From NCBI GenBank assembly GCA_028752905.1, contig JAQNBH010000012.1, positions 21,169,545 to 21,233,544 of the forward strand: a stretch of 64,000 bases of DNA, given 5' to 3'. The notes under the pieces were generated by a model. That model was not told the origin of the DNA and made no database searches. It was given only the letters and a program-made list of their open reading frames with translations. The translations under genes and the position numbers were made by a program. Shown here one piece after another: positions 35,944 through 47,500 of the stretch; positions within the stretch are counted from its first letter, which is position 1; each line of letters starts with the position of its first letter. Source of the DNA: Cladorhizidae sp. MBARI D1340-BT2. Taxonomy: Eukaryota; Porifera; Demospongiae; Poecilosclerida; Cladorhizidae.

Positions 35944-36331
35944 ACCTCGCGAGTGAGTCATGTGTCCAGACCTCGCGAGTGTTTCATGTGTCCAGACCTC
36001 GCGAGTGTTTCATGTGTCCAGACCTCGCGAGTGAGTCATGTGTCCAGACCTCGCGAGTGTTTCATGTGTCCAGACCTCGCGAGTGAGTCATGTGTCCAGA
36101 CCTTGCGAGTGAGTCATGTGTCCAGACCTCGCGAGTGAGTCATGTGTCCAGACCTCGCGAGTGAGTCGTGTGTCCAGACCTCGCGAGTGAGTCGTGTGTC
36201 CAGACCTCGCGAGTGAGTTGTGTTGTCCAGACCTCACGAGTGAGTCGTGTGTCCAGACCTCGCGAGTGAGTCGTGTGTCCAGACCTCGCGAGTGAGTCGT
36301 GTGTCCAGACCTCGCGAGTGAGTCGTGTGTC
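35944..36331. repeat. 26-bp minisatellite with TCGCGA and TGAGTCA motifs
   Basis: About 15 copies of a 26-bp unit with core CCTCGCGAGTGAGTCATGTG. Left units vary between GTGAGTCATG and GTGTTTCATG; right units carry GTGAGTCGTG. Each unit keeps TCGCGA, so this is a CpG-rich island in an otherwise CpG-poor stretch. TGAGTCA equals the AP-1/bZIP consensus, but function is not shown. Confidence 0.97.
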
Positions 36332-36771
36332 ATTAAATCACTATCGAAGGAGCTAGTGACCCATGCCAGACTTTGGCCCCCCAAAAAGAACAAAAGAGCT
36401 AGAATACTCTGCTGGCTATTCAACAGTGGTCGAGCTATCAAAATATAAGGCTGGAGAAGAACCAACAGAATGCCCTGGAGAGTTTGTTCACCTGTAAAAA
36501 CCTTGAACCTTTCCTTCCCTTTGTAGCTGCAATATGGCCTGGAGCTGTTGATCCAGAGGCACATGCAGAGGAACATGTGAGGAAGCTAATCTGATATCTT
36601 CCCTCCTGGGTCCTGGCATTCCTTGTGCAGATGAAGTGGAAATTGTCACGAGGTCCAGTCCTCCTTCTAACTGTGTGGCAGACAGGAACTGTGTATGGCA
36701 GCTTTGTCTTGGCCAGCACTTTCATGCCTTCATGTTCTGCATGTTGTTGTTGTTGTTGTTTAGATTGATTT
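36332..36771. other. Unique spacer
   Basis: Single-copy DNA ending in (GTT)n at 36743-36761. Minus frames (36576-36088 and 36725-36438) overlap; their unique part has no family I can recognise. Confidence 0.5.
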
Positions 36772-38592
36772 CCCTAGCCATCACTCTGACCCTAACCCTA
36801 GCCATCACCCTGGTCCTAACCCTAGCCATCACACTGGCCCTAACCCTAGCCTTCACCCTGGCCCTAACCCTAGCCTTCACCCTGGCCCTAACCCTAGCCA
36901 TCACCCTGGCCCTAACCCTAGCCATCACCATGGCCCTAACCCTAGCCATCACCATGACCCTAACCCTAGCCACCACCCTGGCCCTAACCCTATCCTTCAA
37001 CCTGGCCCTAACCCTAGCCATCACCCTGGCCCTAACCCTAGCCATCACCATGGCCCTTACCCTAGCCATCACCATGACCCTAACCCTAGCCATCACCATG
37101 ACCCTAACCCTAGCTACCACCCTGGCCCTAACCCTAGCCATCACCATGACCCTAACCCTAGCCACCACCCTGGCCCTAACCCTAGCCATCACCCTGGCCC
37201 TAACCCTAGCCATCACCATGACCCTAACCCTAGCCATCACCCTGGCCCTAACCCTAGCCATCACCCTGGCCCTTACCCTAGATCACCATGGCCCTAACCC
37301 TAGCCACCATCCTGGCCCTAACCCTTAGCCATCACCCTGGCCCTAACCCTAGCCACCATCCTGGCCCTAACCCTAGGCCCTTACCCTAGCCACCATCCTG
37401 GCCCTAACCCTAGCCATCACCCTGGCCCTAACCCTAGCCACCAACCTGGTCCTAGCCCTAGCCATCACCCTGGCCCTAACCCTAGCCATCACCATGGCCC
37501 TAACCCTAGCCATCACCATGGCGCTAACCCTAGCCATCACCCTGGCCTTAACCTTAGCCACATCCTGGCCCTAACCCTTGCCATCACCCTGGTCCTAACC
37601 CTAGCCATCACCCTGGCCCTAACCCTGGCCATCACCCTGGTCCTAACCCTAGCCATCACCATGGCCCTAACCCTAGCCATCACCCTGGCCCTAACCCTAG
37701 CCACCATCCTGGCCCTAACCCTAGCCATCACCCTGGCCCTAACTCTAGCCACCATCCTGGCCCTAACCCTAGCCATCACCCTGGCCCTAACCCTAGCCAC
37801 CATCCTGGCCCTAACCCTAGCCATCACCCTGGCCCTAACCCTAGCCACCAACCTGGTCCTAGCCCTAGCCCTGGCCCTAACCCTAGCCACCAACCTGGTC
37901 CTAGCCCTAGCCATCACCCTGGCCCTAACCCTAGCCATCACCCTGGTCCTAACCCTAGCCATCACCCTGGTCCTAACCCTAGCCATCACCCTGGTCCTAA
38001 CCCTAGCCATCACCCTGGCCTTAACCTTAGCCACATCCTGGCCCTAACCCTAGCCATCACCCTGGTCCTAACCCTAGCCTTCACCCTGGCCCTAACCTTA
38101 GCCATCACCATGGCCCTAACCCTAGCCATCACCCTGGTCTTAACCCTAGCCATCACCCTGGTCCTAACCCTAGCCACCACCCTGGCCCTAACCATCACCA
38201 TGGCCCTAACCCTAGCCTTCACCATGGCCCTAACCCTAGCCATCACCATGGCCCTAACCCTAGCCACCACCCTGGTTCTAACCCTAGCCATCACCCTGGC
38301 CCTAACCCTAGCCACCATCCTGGCCCTAACCCTAGCCATCACCCTGGCCTTAACCCTAGCCACCACCCTGGTTCTAACCCTAGCCATCACCCTGGCCCTA
38401 ACCCTAGCCATCACCCTGGCCCTAACCCTAGCCAACACCCTGGTCCTAACCCTAGCCACCACCCTGGTCCTAACCATCACCATGGCCCTAACCCTAGCCA
38501 TCACCATGGCCCTAACCCTAGCCATCACCATGGCGCTAACCCTAGCCATCACCATGGCGCTAACCCTAGCCATCACCATGGCGCTAACCCTC
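36772..38592. repeat. 24-bp telomere-like minisatellite (CCCTAACCCTA core)
   Basis: About 75 copies of a 24-bp unit with core CCTGGCCCTAACCCTAGCCA followed by TCAC. Every unit contains CCCTAACCCTA, nearly two telomere hexamers of the CCCTAA (TTAGGG) type. Units vary at CACCATGG, CACCACCCTGG, CTGGTCC and CTTCACC. On the minus strand each unit has several G-triplets, so it is G-quadruplex-prone. It is stop-free on both strands, giving long ALTLAIT and RVRARVMA frames that I regard as artefacts. Confidence 0.98.
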
Positions 38593-39880
38593 TTCTTATT
38601 GCTAACCACAGCACATGAGACTCAAGAATTCCGAGTACGGAGGGATATGGATATGTGCTTTGGTACGAATACATTTTATCTCATCGTGTGGTCAGTAAAT
38701 GTGCATCTATCTTTATCAACGTCATTCCTCCTTTCCACGAGCAACCATGAGACAAGATGGGGGCGGGTGAGAAGGGTGAGAAGCACGGACTGTGAAGTAG
38801 CCACAGCTGGTTCAGAACAAGACAATCCTCTTGGCAGGAACTCGAACTTGTTAGAGCAGCAAGTTACGACAGAAAGAACCTGAGGGTGGGTAAAGGATCA
38901 TCACCCCAGCTCTGGAGCATATGTCCAACAAACATCCTAGTTGGAACTCTTTCATCTCCTACGTCTTCTTTTTTCCTTCCAGAAACCATCCAGCTGAGAG
39001 GGATGCATTTGCTATTAGCACTTTGCAAGTGAAAACCAATTAATCTGGACTTCATTCTACTTGAAACATTCTCTCTTTCTCTCTCTCTTCCTGCCGCCTA
39101 ATCTCACCTATCCCCTCCTCCCACCCCTCCTCCCCACTCCCCTCTCTCTCCATGTACACCGTCCTACATTATTAATTAATAGCCGACCTGTTTGTATCCT
39201 GATGACTGCCTCTCGCCTCCTCCGGAGATTCTCAAGGTAGCTCACACGACACTCCCAGCCTCCCCTCCCTACACACACACACACACACACAATCCTATAG
39301 AAAAGTTTCCTTCCGTACAGTGTGAACTGCTGACTAGCTAAAACAACAATTTATTATTTTCGCCTGCTTCGCTGATATGCTGCAACACTCTCTTCTCCCA
39401 CCCAAGCAGTGCCTTGTCTTAAGGAGGCATTGCAGCAGGTCATTTGACAGAGACAAGAAGCCAAGGGAAGTACAGTGACAGTTAGCATATAGGGTATAGG
39501 ACAGCTTGCAGTGTCTCAATAAGAGTGGGGGGTGTTAACTAGGATATATCATAGCCCATAAATATAGGAAGTGGGGTCAGCCCATTTCGAGCATTTTGCA
39601 AGGCAATACCTCTAGTGTTCTACGACCACAGCAGGCAGCCCCACACTGTCCCACAGGTTGGCTTTGGTGCTGCAGGGGTCCAGAAGGATGTGCTGAGCCT
39701 GATTCTTTCAGTGAAGATGAAGCAAGAGGGAAATGGTCTACTCTAGATATATACTCAGTAATGGATATGTTGGGAGAGGTGGATGGGAGGAGCCCAATTC
39801 ACTGGAACCAGTCCAGTCTACGTTGATACCGGACCTGGTCAGCCACTCCATGCAGGACAGTCTAGAGTTGCCAGACACTT
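38593..39880. other. Unique region, no gene recognised
   Basis: Unique DNA with CT-rich tracts (39066-39150), an ACACAC run (39273-39290) and a plus frame at 39596-39826 that opens at TTG. That frame includes DSFSEDEARGKWSTLDIYSV, which looks non-repetitive, but no family is recognised and no start or splice site can be supported. Confidence 0.4.
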
Positions 39881-42129
39881 GCTTATAGTGCGAGACAGGT
39901 CTGCATATTATCTTCACTTATAATGTGAGACAGGTCTGCATATTAGAATTCTCTCCACTTATAGTGTGGACAGGTCTGCATATTAGAATTCTCTCCACTT
40001 ATAGTGTGAGGCAGGTCTGCATATTTAGAATTCTCTCCACTTATAGTGTGAGGCAGGTCTGCATATTTAGAATTCTCTCCACTTATAGTGTGAGGCAGGT
40101 CTGCATATTAGAATTCTCTCCACTTATAATGTGAGACAGGTCTGCATATTGAGAATTCTCTCCACTTATAATGTGAGACAGGTCTACATATTAGAATTCT
40201 CTCCACTTATAGTGTGAGGCAGGTCTGCATATTAGAATTCTCTCCACTTATAATGTGAGACAGGTCTGCATATTAGAATTCTCTCCACTTATAGTGTGGA
40301 CAGGTCTGCATATTAGAATTCTCTCCACTTATAATGTGAGACAGGTCTGCATATTAGAATTCTCTCCACTTATAGTGTGGACAGGTCTGCATATTAGAAT
40401 TCTCTCCACTTATAATGTGAGACAGGTCTGCATATTGAGAATTCTCTCCACTTATAATGTGAGACAGGTCTGCATATTAGAATTCTCTTCACTTATAGTG
40501 TGAGGCAGGTCTGCATATTAGAATTCTCTCCACTTATAATGTGAGACAGGTCTGCATATTAGAATTCTCTCCACTTATAATGTGAGACAGGTCTGCATAT
40601 TAGAATTCTCCACTTATAGTGTGGACAGGTCTGCATATTAGAATTCTCTCCACTTATAGTGTGGACAGGTCTGCATATTAGAATTCTCTCCACTTATAGT
40701 GTGGACAGGTCTGCATATTGAGAATTCTCTCCACTTATAATGTGAGACAGGTCTTCATATTAGAATTCTCTCCACTTATAATGTGAGACAGGTCTGCATA
40801 TTAGAATTCTCTCCACTTATAGTGTGAGACAGGTCTGCATATTAGAATTCTCTCCACTTATAATGTGAGACAGGTCTGCATATTAGAATTCTCTCCACTT
40901 ATAATGTGAGGCAGGTCTGCATATTAGAATTCTCTCCACTTATAGTGTGGACAGGTCTGCATATTAGAATTCTCTCCACTTATAGTGTGGACAGGTCTGC
41001 ATATTGAGAATTCTCTCCACTTATAATGTGAGACAGGTCTTCATATTAGAATTCTCTCCACTTATAATGTGAGACAGGTCTGCATATTAGAATTCTCTCC
41101 ACTTATAGTGTGAGACAGGTCTGCATATTAGAATTCTCTCCACTTATAATGTGAGACAGGTCTGCATATTAGAATTCTCTCCACTTATAATGTGAGACAG
41201 GTCTGCATATTTGAATTCTCTCCACTTATAGTGTGGACAGGTCTGCATATTAGAATTCTCTCCACTTATAATGTGGGACAGGTCTGCATATTAGAATTCT
41301 CTCCACTTATAATGTGAGACAGGTCTGCATATTAGAATTCTCTCCACTTATAGTGTGGACAGGTCTGCATATTAGAATTCTCTCCACTTATAGTGTGAGA
41401 CAGGTCTGCATATTGAGAATTCTCTCCACTTATAGTGTGAGACAGGTCTGCATATTAGAATTCTCTCGACTTATAATGTGAGACAGGTCTGCATATTGAG
41501 AATTCTCTCCACTTATAGTGTGGACAGGTCTGCATATTAGAATTCTCTCCACTTATAGTGTGGACAGGTCTGCATATTAGAATTCTCTCCACTTATAATG
41601 TGAGACAGGTCTGCATATTAGAATTCTCTCCACTTATAATGTGAGACAGGTCTGCATATTAGAATTCTCTCCACTTATAATGTGAGACAGGTCTGCATAT
41701 TAGAATTCTCTCCACTTATAATGTGAGACAGGTCTGCATATTAGAATTCTCTCCACTTATAGTGTGGACAGGTCTGCATATTAGAATTCTCTCCACTTAT
41801 AGTGTGAGACAGGTCTGCATATTAGAATTCTCTCCACTTATAATGTGAGACAGGTCTGCATATTAGAATTCTCTCCACTTATAATGTGACAGGTCTGCAT
41901 ATTAGAATTCTCTCCACTTATAGTGTGGACAGGTCTGCATATTAGAATTCTCTCCACTTATAGTGTGAGACAGGTCTGCATATTAGAATTCTCTCCACTT
42001 ATAATGTGAGACAGGTCTGCATATTAGAATTCTCTCCACTTATAGTGTGGACAGGTCTGCATATTAGAATTCTCTCCACTTATAGTGTGAGACAGGTCTG
42101 CATATTAGAATTCTCTTCACTTATAGTGT
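39881..42129. repeat. 41-bp minisatellite array
   Basis: About 55 copies of a unit of 39-42 bp with core ACAGGTCTGCATATTAGAAT, then TCTCTCCACTTAT and ARTGTGAG. Length variants come from the GTGTGGACAGG and GTGTGAGACAGG forms and from ATATTGAGAATTC. The order of these forms recurs in blocks (for example around 40620-40900 and 40930-41200), showing internal duplication. Its right edge abuts the 3' end of the gypsy integrase relic. Confidence 0.98.
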
Positions 42130-42805
42130 GCTCTCCTTTTTCCAATCATTCCCATATGTGGTCGATTTGACATCCCCTCCTTTGACTCGGACATTGTATG
42201 TGACGGGACCTAGAACTCCCACTATGGTTCCTGGGATCCATTTGTCTGTATGCAGATGGAAATCTCAAACCAATATACTGGTTGCACTGCCAAAAAGTGA
42301 TGATGTTTAGCCAGTTTCCTGTGATACTGATTTTGATCAGCTCATTTAGCAAGCACCCGATGTTTCGTGCCTGGCTTTAGCAAATTGAACAAGGTACACA
42401 GAGTTCGTCTGAGGAATAACTTGCTCACTAGGTGATGCATTAGTAGTGCTGTGTGCTGTGAGTGAGTGTCCATCTTTTTTGCCCGTTTTCATGGGTTTCT
42501 TTGAAGGGTTGCACAAACCTCTCCACCAACCTGTTGCTGGTAAGACGGAATGGTGGCACTGGATGTGTTTTTCCGATACCACTTGTTCGGGTAGCCCATA
42601 GCGAGAAAACAGCATCTGCAATGTTCCAATGTTGTTTGGGAAGTAATAGAGGGTATAACAATAACCTCTGGCCACTTTGAGTGGGTGTCAATGTCAGTGA
42701 TGATTGAAACAGCTTGCCAAGAAAAGGTCCGGCAGAGTCCGTGTGAATCCTTTTCCATGGGGCATCCGGCCATACCCACGGGTGTAATGGTGCTGATGCA
42801 GCAGT
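42130..42805 (-). pseudogene. Ty3/gypsy integrase remnant
   Basis: Read on the minus strand, this is the integrase core of a Ty3/gypsy polyprotein. It opens with PLHPWVWPDAPWKRIHTD (first catalytic Asp), then AGPFLGK, a DTHSKWPEVIVI block in a second frame, GLPEQVVS, KHIQ and LVERFVQPFKE (catalytic Glu). The C-terminal tail follows (WIPGTIVGVLGPVTYNVRV). At least three frames are needed. About 16-20 residues that normally contain the second catalytic Asp are missing between VVS and KHIQ, so it is inactive. The zinc-binding N-terminal domain, protease, reverse transcriptase and RNase H are absent. Confidence 0.88.
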
Positions 42806-43476
42806 ATATATGTGAGATCTGCCTCTGTAAGTAGACGTCACTGCCTTTATATATGTGAGATCTGCCTCTGTAAGTAGACGTCACTGCCTTTATATATGTG
42901 AGATCTGCTTCTGAAAGTAGACGTCGCTGCCTTTATATATGTGATATCTGCCTCTGAAAGTAGACGTCACTGCCTTTAAATATGTGAGATCCGCTTCTGA
43001 AAGTAGACGTCGCTGCCTTTATATATGTGATATCTGCCTCTGAAAGTGGGCATCACTGCCTTTATATATGTGAGATCTGCCTCTGAAAATAGGCGTCACT
43101 GCCTTTATATATGTGAGATCTGCCTCTGAAAGTAGACGTCGCTGCCTTTATATATGTGAGATCTGCCTCTGAAAGTAGACGTCGCTACCTTTATATATGT
43201 GAGATCTGCCTCTGAAAGTAGACGTCGCTGCCTTTATATATGTGAGATCTGCCTCTGAAAGTAGACGTCGCTGCGTTTATATATGTGAGATCTGCCTCTG
43301 AAAGTAGACGTCACTGCCTTTATATATGTGAGATCTGCCTCTGAAAGTAGGCATCACTGCCTTTATAAATGTGAGATCTGCCTCTGAAAGTAGACATCGC
43401 TGCCTTTATATATGTGATATCTGCCATGTCACTGCCTTTATGAATGTGAGATCTGCCTCTGAAAGTAGACCTCGCT
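42806..43476. repeat. 43-bp minisatellite embedded in the gypsy relic
   Basis: About 15 copies of a 43-bp unit with core TGAGATCTGCCTCTGAAAGT, then AGACGTCRCTGCCTTTATATA. Variants are GTAAGTAGACGTC at the left and AGGCATC or GGGCATC inside; one unit near 43420 is truncated. It lies exactly between the integrase and Gag remnants of the same element, in place of the missing protease-RT-RNase H region. Confidence 0.97.
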
Positions 43477-43918
43477 GAATTTCTTCCTGTTGGAGAGCAC
43501 ACACAGAGTGGTCTCGTAGGGGGTATTTCCCAAATTTGCAATGTTGTCAAGCTTACGTAGACTTCCATTATAATCTGCTACACTCTCCGCCACTGCCTGG
43601 TTGCATTTGTGGATATGAAACTGTTCAGGAATTACCGCCCGTTTGGGTTCAAAATGCCTGCCGAGACAACGGGCAGAGACTTTGTACTGGGCATTGCAGA
43701 GGCAGAAGTTCACTCAGGGGCATGTAACGAGGTGTTCCAATGGAGCTCAATAGGATTGGGATGCATTTGACATCATTTGCGGTAAAGTGGAGTTGAACTC
43801 GTTCCAGGTATGTCTTGATAGAATCCGACTCTGGGTGAAAGTTGTCACCAGTGCCAAATTTACTGGCCATAGAGAGTGAGTAAGATCCAAAATCCTCGTC
43901 GCCAAATATAGCAATCAA
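43477..43918 (-). pseudogene. Ty3/gypsy Gag remnant
   Basis: Minus-strand Gag-like sequence. The start MASKFGTGDNFHPESD lies near 43870, then KTYLERVQLHFTANDV, SSIGTPRY and LSELLPLQ. After a frameshift near 43700 come HFEPKRAVIPEQFHIHKC, QAVAESVADYN and LRKLDNIANLGNTPYETTL. This matches the usual metazoan gypsy Gag order (DxxxYLERVxxYFxAN and HFxPKxxVIxERFxF blocks), by family knowledge. It runs straight into the 43-bp array, with no nucleocapsid zinc knuckle visible. Confidence 0.82.
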
Positions 43919-44085
43919 GAATTAGTAGTTGGTATGTGATAATAGCAGTTGCAGTTTTATCTTACTGACTTGTAACCTTAGCTAGCTTCATATATATTCA
44001 GCTGTCTTCTAGAAGCTTCTACAGCACCTACATGACCATATAAGTACATAGAAGCTGACCATTCTGTCGGACCACAGTTCAGTTC
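43880..44085 (-). other. Possible 5' leader and LTR remnant of the gypsy element
   Basis: Upstream of Gag on the minus strand is ATTTGGCGACGAGGATT, a leader motif I associate with gypsy elements next to the primer binding site. Further upstream are TGTAGAAGCTTCTAGAAG and a TATATATGAAGC segment that could belong to an LTR. No second LTR is present to confirm boundaries. Confidence 0.3.
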
Positions 44086-44510
44086 ACCACACCTGGTCCA
44101 GGGGAAACCGAAGCCAGGTTCAGTGGGTTCAATGGAATGGGCGTGGTTAAGTTCCACCTTTACCAGAGAACAGGAAGAATAGCCGTAGAGATCTCCTCAC
44201 TGTTAGACTGGCATGCCAGATGTTCGTGGTCCAGTAGGTCCAATGGGGTCTGTAGTGATTGCCCTCACCGTAACAGGCTCCCACCACCCTGGTTATGGAG
44301 ATCTGGATTAAGTACTGATTGGGTATACATAGCAAGCGCTGGCACTCAGTACATAGGTTTTGACAAACTCCGGCAAAGCAGAAAGGCACGATAGCGATGA
44401 AGATCGATTGCGGGCTCATGGAGCTGAAGTCGATGACTTGGAAGTGAGAATCCGAAAGGGCAAGAACAACGAGCAAAGCAGAGGCACCAGCGGGACGTTA
44501 AAACAACCAG
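44086..44510. other. Unique spacer, strand-ambiguous open frames
   Basis: Unique DNA with overlapping frames on both strands. One plus frame briefly reads RGPVGPMG, another at 44360-44545 is charged and helix-like (DEDRLRAHGAEVDDLEVRIR) before entering the 43-bp satellite. None can be assigned to a family. Confidence 0.35.
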
Positions 44511-47500
44511 CAAATCCTCACCTAGAGCCATCTTTAACTTGCTAACTTCACTGCAAATCCACACCTGGAGCCATCTTTAACTTGCTAACTTCACTGCAAA
44601 TTCTCACCTGGAGCCATCTTTAACTTGCTAACTTCACTGTAAATCCTCACCTGGAGCCATCTTTAACATGCTAACTTCACTGCAAATCTACCTAGAGCCA
44701 TCTTTAACTTGCTAACTTCACTGCAAATCCACACCCAGAGCCATCTTTAACTTGCTAACTTCACTGCAAATACTCACCCAGAGCCATCTTTAACTTGCTA
44801 ACTTCACTGCAAATCCTCACCTAGAGCCATCTTTAACTTGCTAACTTCACTGCAAATCCTCACCTGGAGCCATCTTTAACATGCTAACTTCACTGCAAAT
44901 CCTCACCCAGAGCCATCTTTAACTTTCTAACTTCACTGCAAATCCTCACTAGAGCCATCTTTAACTTGCTAACTTCACTGTAAATCCTCACCTGGAGCCA
45001 TCTTTAACATGCTAACTTCACTGCAAATCCTCACCTAGAGCCATCTTTAACTTGCTAACTTCACTGCAAATCCACACCCAGAGCCATCTTTAACTTGCTA
45101 ACTTCACTGCAAATACTCACCCAGAGCCATCTTTAACTTGCTAACTTCACTGCAAATCCTCATCTTTAACTTGCTAACTTCACTGCAAATCCTCACCTGG
45201 AGCCATCTTTAACATGCTAACTTCACTGCAAATCCTCACCCAGAGCCATCTTTAACTTGCTAACTTCACTGCAAATCCTCACCTGGAGCCATCTTTAACA
45301 TGCTAACTTCACTACAAATGCTCACCCAGAGCCATCTTTAACTTGCTAACTTGACTGCAAATCCTCACTAGAGCCATCTTTAACTTGCTAACTTCACTGT
45401 AAATCCTCACCCAGAGCCATCTTTAACTTGCTAACTTCACTGCAAATCCTCACTAGAGCCATCTTTAACTTGCTAACTTCACTGTAAATCCTCACCTGGA
45501 GCCATCTTTAACATGCTAACTTCACTGCAAATCCTCACCCAGAGCCATCTTTAACTTTCTAACTTCACTGCAAATCCTCACTAGAGCCATCTTTAACTTG
45601 CTAACTTCACTGTAAATCCTCACCTGGAGCCATCTTTAACATGCTAACTTCACTGCAAATCCTCACCTAGAGCCATCTTTAACTTGCTAACTTCACTGCA
45701 AATCCACACCCAGAGCCATCTTTAACTTGCTAACTTCACTGCAAATACTCATCCAGAGCCATCTTTAACTTGCTAACTTCACTGCAAATCCTCACCTAGA
45801 GCCATCTTTAACTTGCTAACTTCACTGCAAATCCTCACCTGGAGCCATCTTTAACATGCTAACTTCACTGCAAATCCTCACCCAGAGCCATCTTTAACTT
45901 TCTAACTTCACTGCAAATCCTCACTAGAGCCATCTTTAACTTGCTAACTTCACTGCAAATCCTCACTAGAGCCCTTGCTAACTTCACTGTAAATCCTCAC
46001 CTCGAGCCATCTTTAACATGCTAACTTCACTGCAAATCCTCACCTAGAGCCATCTTTAACTTGCTAACTTCACTGTAAATCCACACCCAGAGCCATCTTT
46101 AACTTGCTAACTTCACTGCAAATACTCACCCAGAGCCATCTTTAACTTGCTAACTTCACTGCAAATCCTCATCCAGAGCCATCTTTAACTTTCTAACTTC
46201 ACTGCAATTCCTCACCCAGAGCCATCTTTAACTTTCTAGCTTCACTGCAAATCCTCACTAGAGCCATCTTTAACTTGCTAACTTCACTGCAAATCCTCAC
46301 CTGGAGCCATCTTTAACATGCTAACTTCACTCCTCACCTGGAGCCATCTTTAACATGCTAACTTCACTGTAAATCCTCACCTGGAGCCATCTTTAACTTG
46401 CTAACTTCACTGCAGATCCTCACCTAGAGCCATCTTTAACATGCTAACTTCACTCCTCACCTGGAGCCATCTTTAACTTGCTAACTTCACTGTAAATCCT
46501 CACCTGGAGCCATCTTTAACTTGCTAACTTCACTGCAAATCCTCACCTAGAGCCATCTTTAACTTGCTAACTTCACTGCAAATCCTCACCTGGAGCCATC
46601 TTTAACTTGCTAACTTCACTGCAGATCTTTACTAGAGCCAGCTTTAACTTGCTAACTTCACTGCAAATCCTCACCTGGAGCCATCTTTAACTTGCTAACT
46701 TCACTGCAAATCCTCACCTGGAGCCATCTTTAACATGCTAACTTCACTCCTCACCTGGAGCCATCTTTAACTTGCTAACTTCACTGTAAATCCTCACCTG
46801 GAGCCATCTTTAACTTGCTAACTTCACTGCAAATCCTCACCTGGAGCCATCTTTAACTTGCTAACTTCACTGCAGATCTTCACTAGAGCCAGCTTTAACT
46901 TGCTAACTTCACTGCAAATCCTCACCTGGAGCCATCTTTAACTTGCTAACTTCACTGCAAATCCTCACCTAGAGCCATCTTTAATTTGCTATCTTCACTG
47001 CAAATCCTCACCTAGAGCCATCTTTAACTTGCTAACTTCACTGCAAATCCTCAACTGGAGCCATCTTTAACTTGCTATCTTCACTGCAAATCCTCACCTA
47101 GAGCCATCTTTAACTTGCTAACTTCACTGCAAATCCTCACCTGGAGCCATCTTTAACATGCTAACTTCACTGCAAATCCTCACCCAGAGCCATCTTTAAC
47201 TTTCTAACTTCACTGCAAATCCTCACCCAGAGCCATCTTTAACTTGCTAACTTCACTGCAAATCCTCACCTGGAGCCATCTTTAACTTGCCAACTTCACT
47301 GCAAATCCTCACCTAGAGCCAGCTTTAACATGCTAACTTCACTGCAAATCCTAACCTAGAGCCATCTTTAACTTGCTAACTTCACTGCAAATCCTCACCT
47401 GGAGCCATCTTTAACATGCTAACTTCACTGCAAATCCTCACCCAGAGCCATCTTTAACTTGCTAACTTCACTGTAAATCCTCACCTGGAGCCATCTTTAA

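Noticed and set aside
36636..38883. Hydrophobic ALTLAIT and basic RVRARVMA proteins up to 257 codons
   Set aside because: Artefacts of the telomere-like 24-bp repeat, open on both strands.
44137..44394. Collagen-like reading (RGPVGPMG) and a charged helix-like frame at 44360-44545
   Set aside because: Only two or three Gly-X-Y triplets, in a frame with stops on both sides; the charged stretch is short and runs into satellite DNA.
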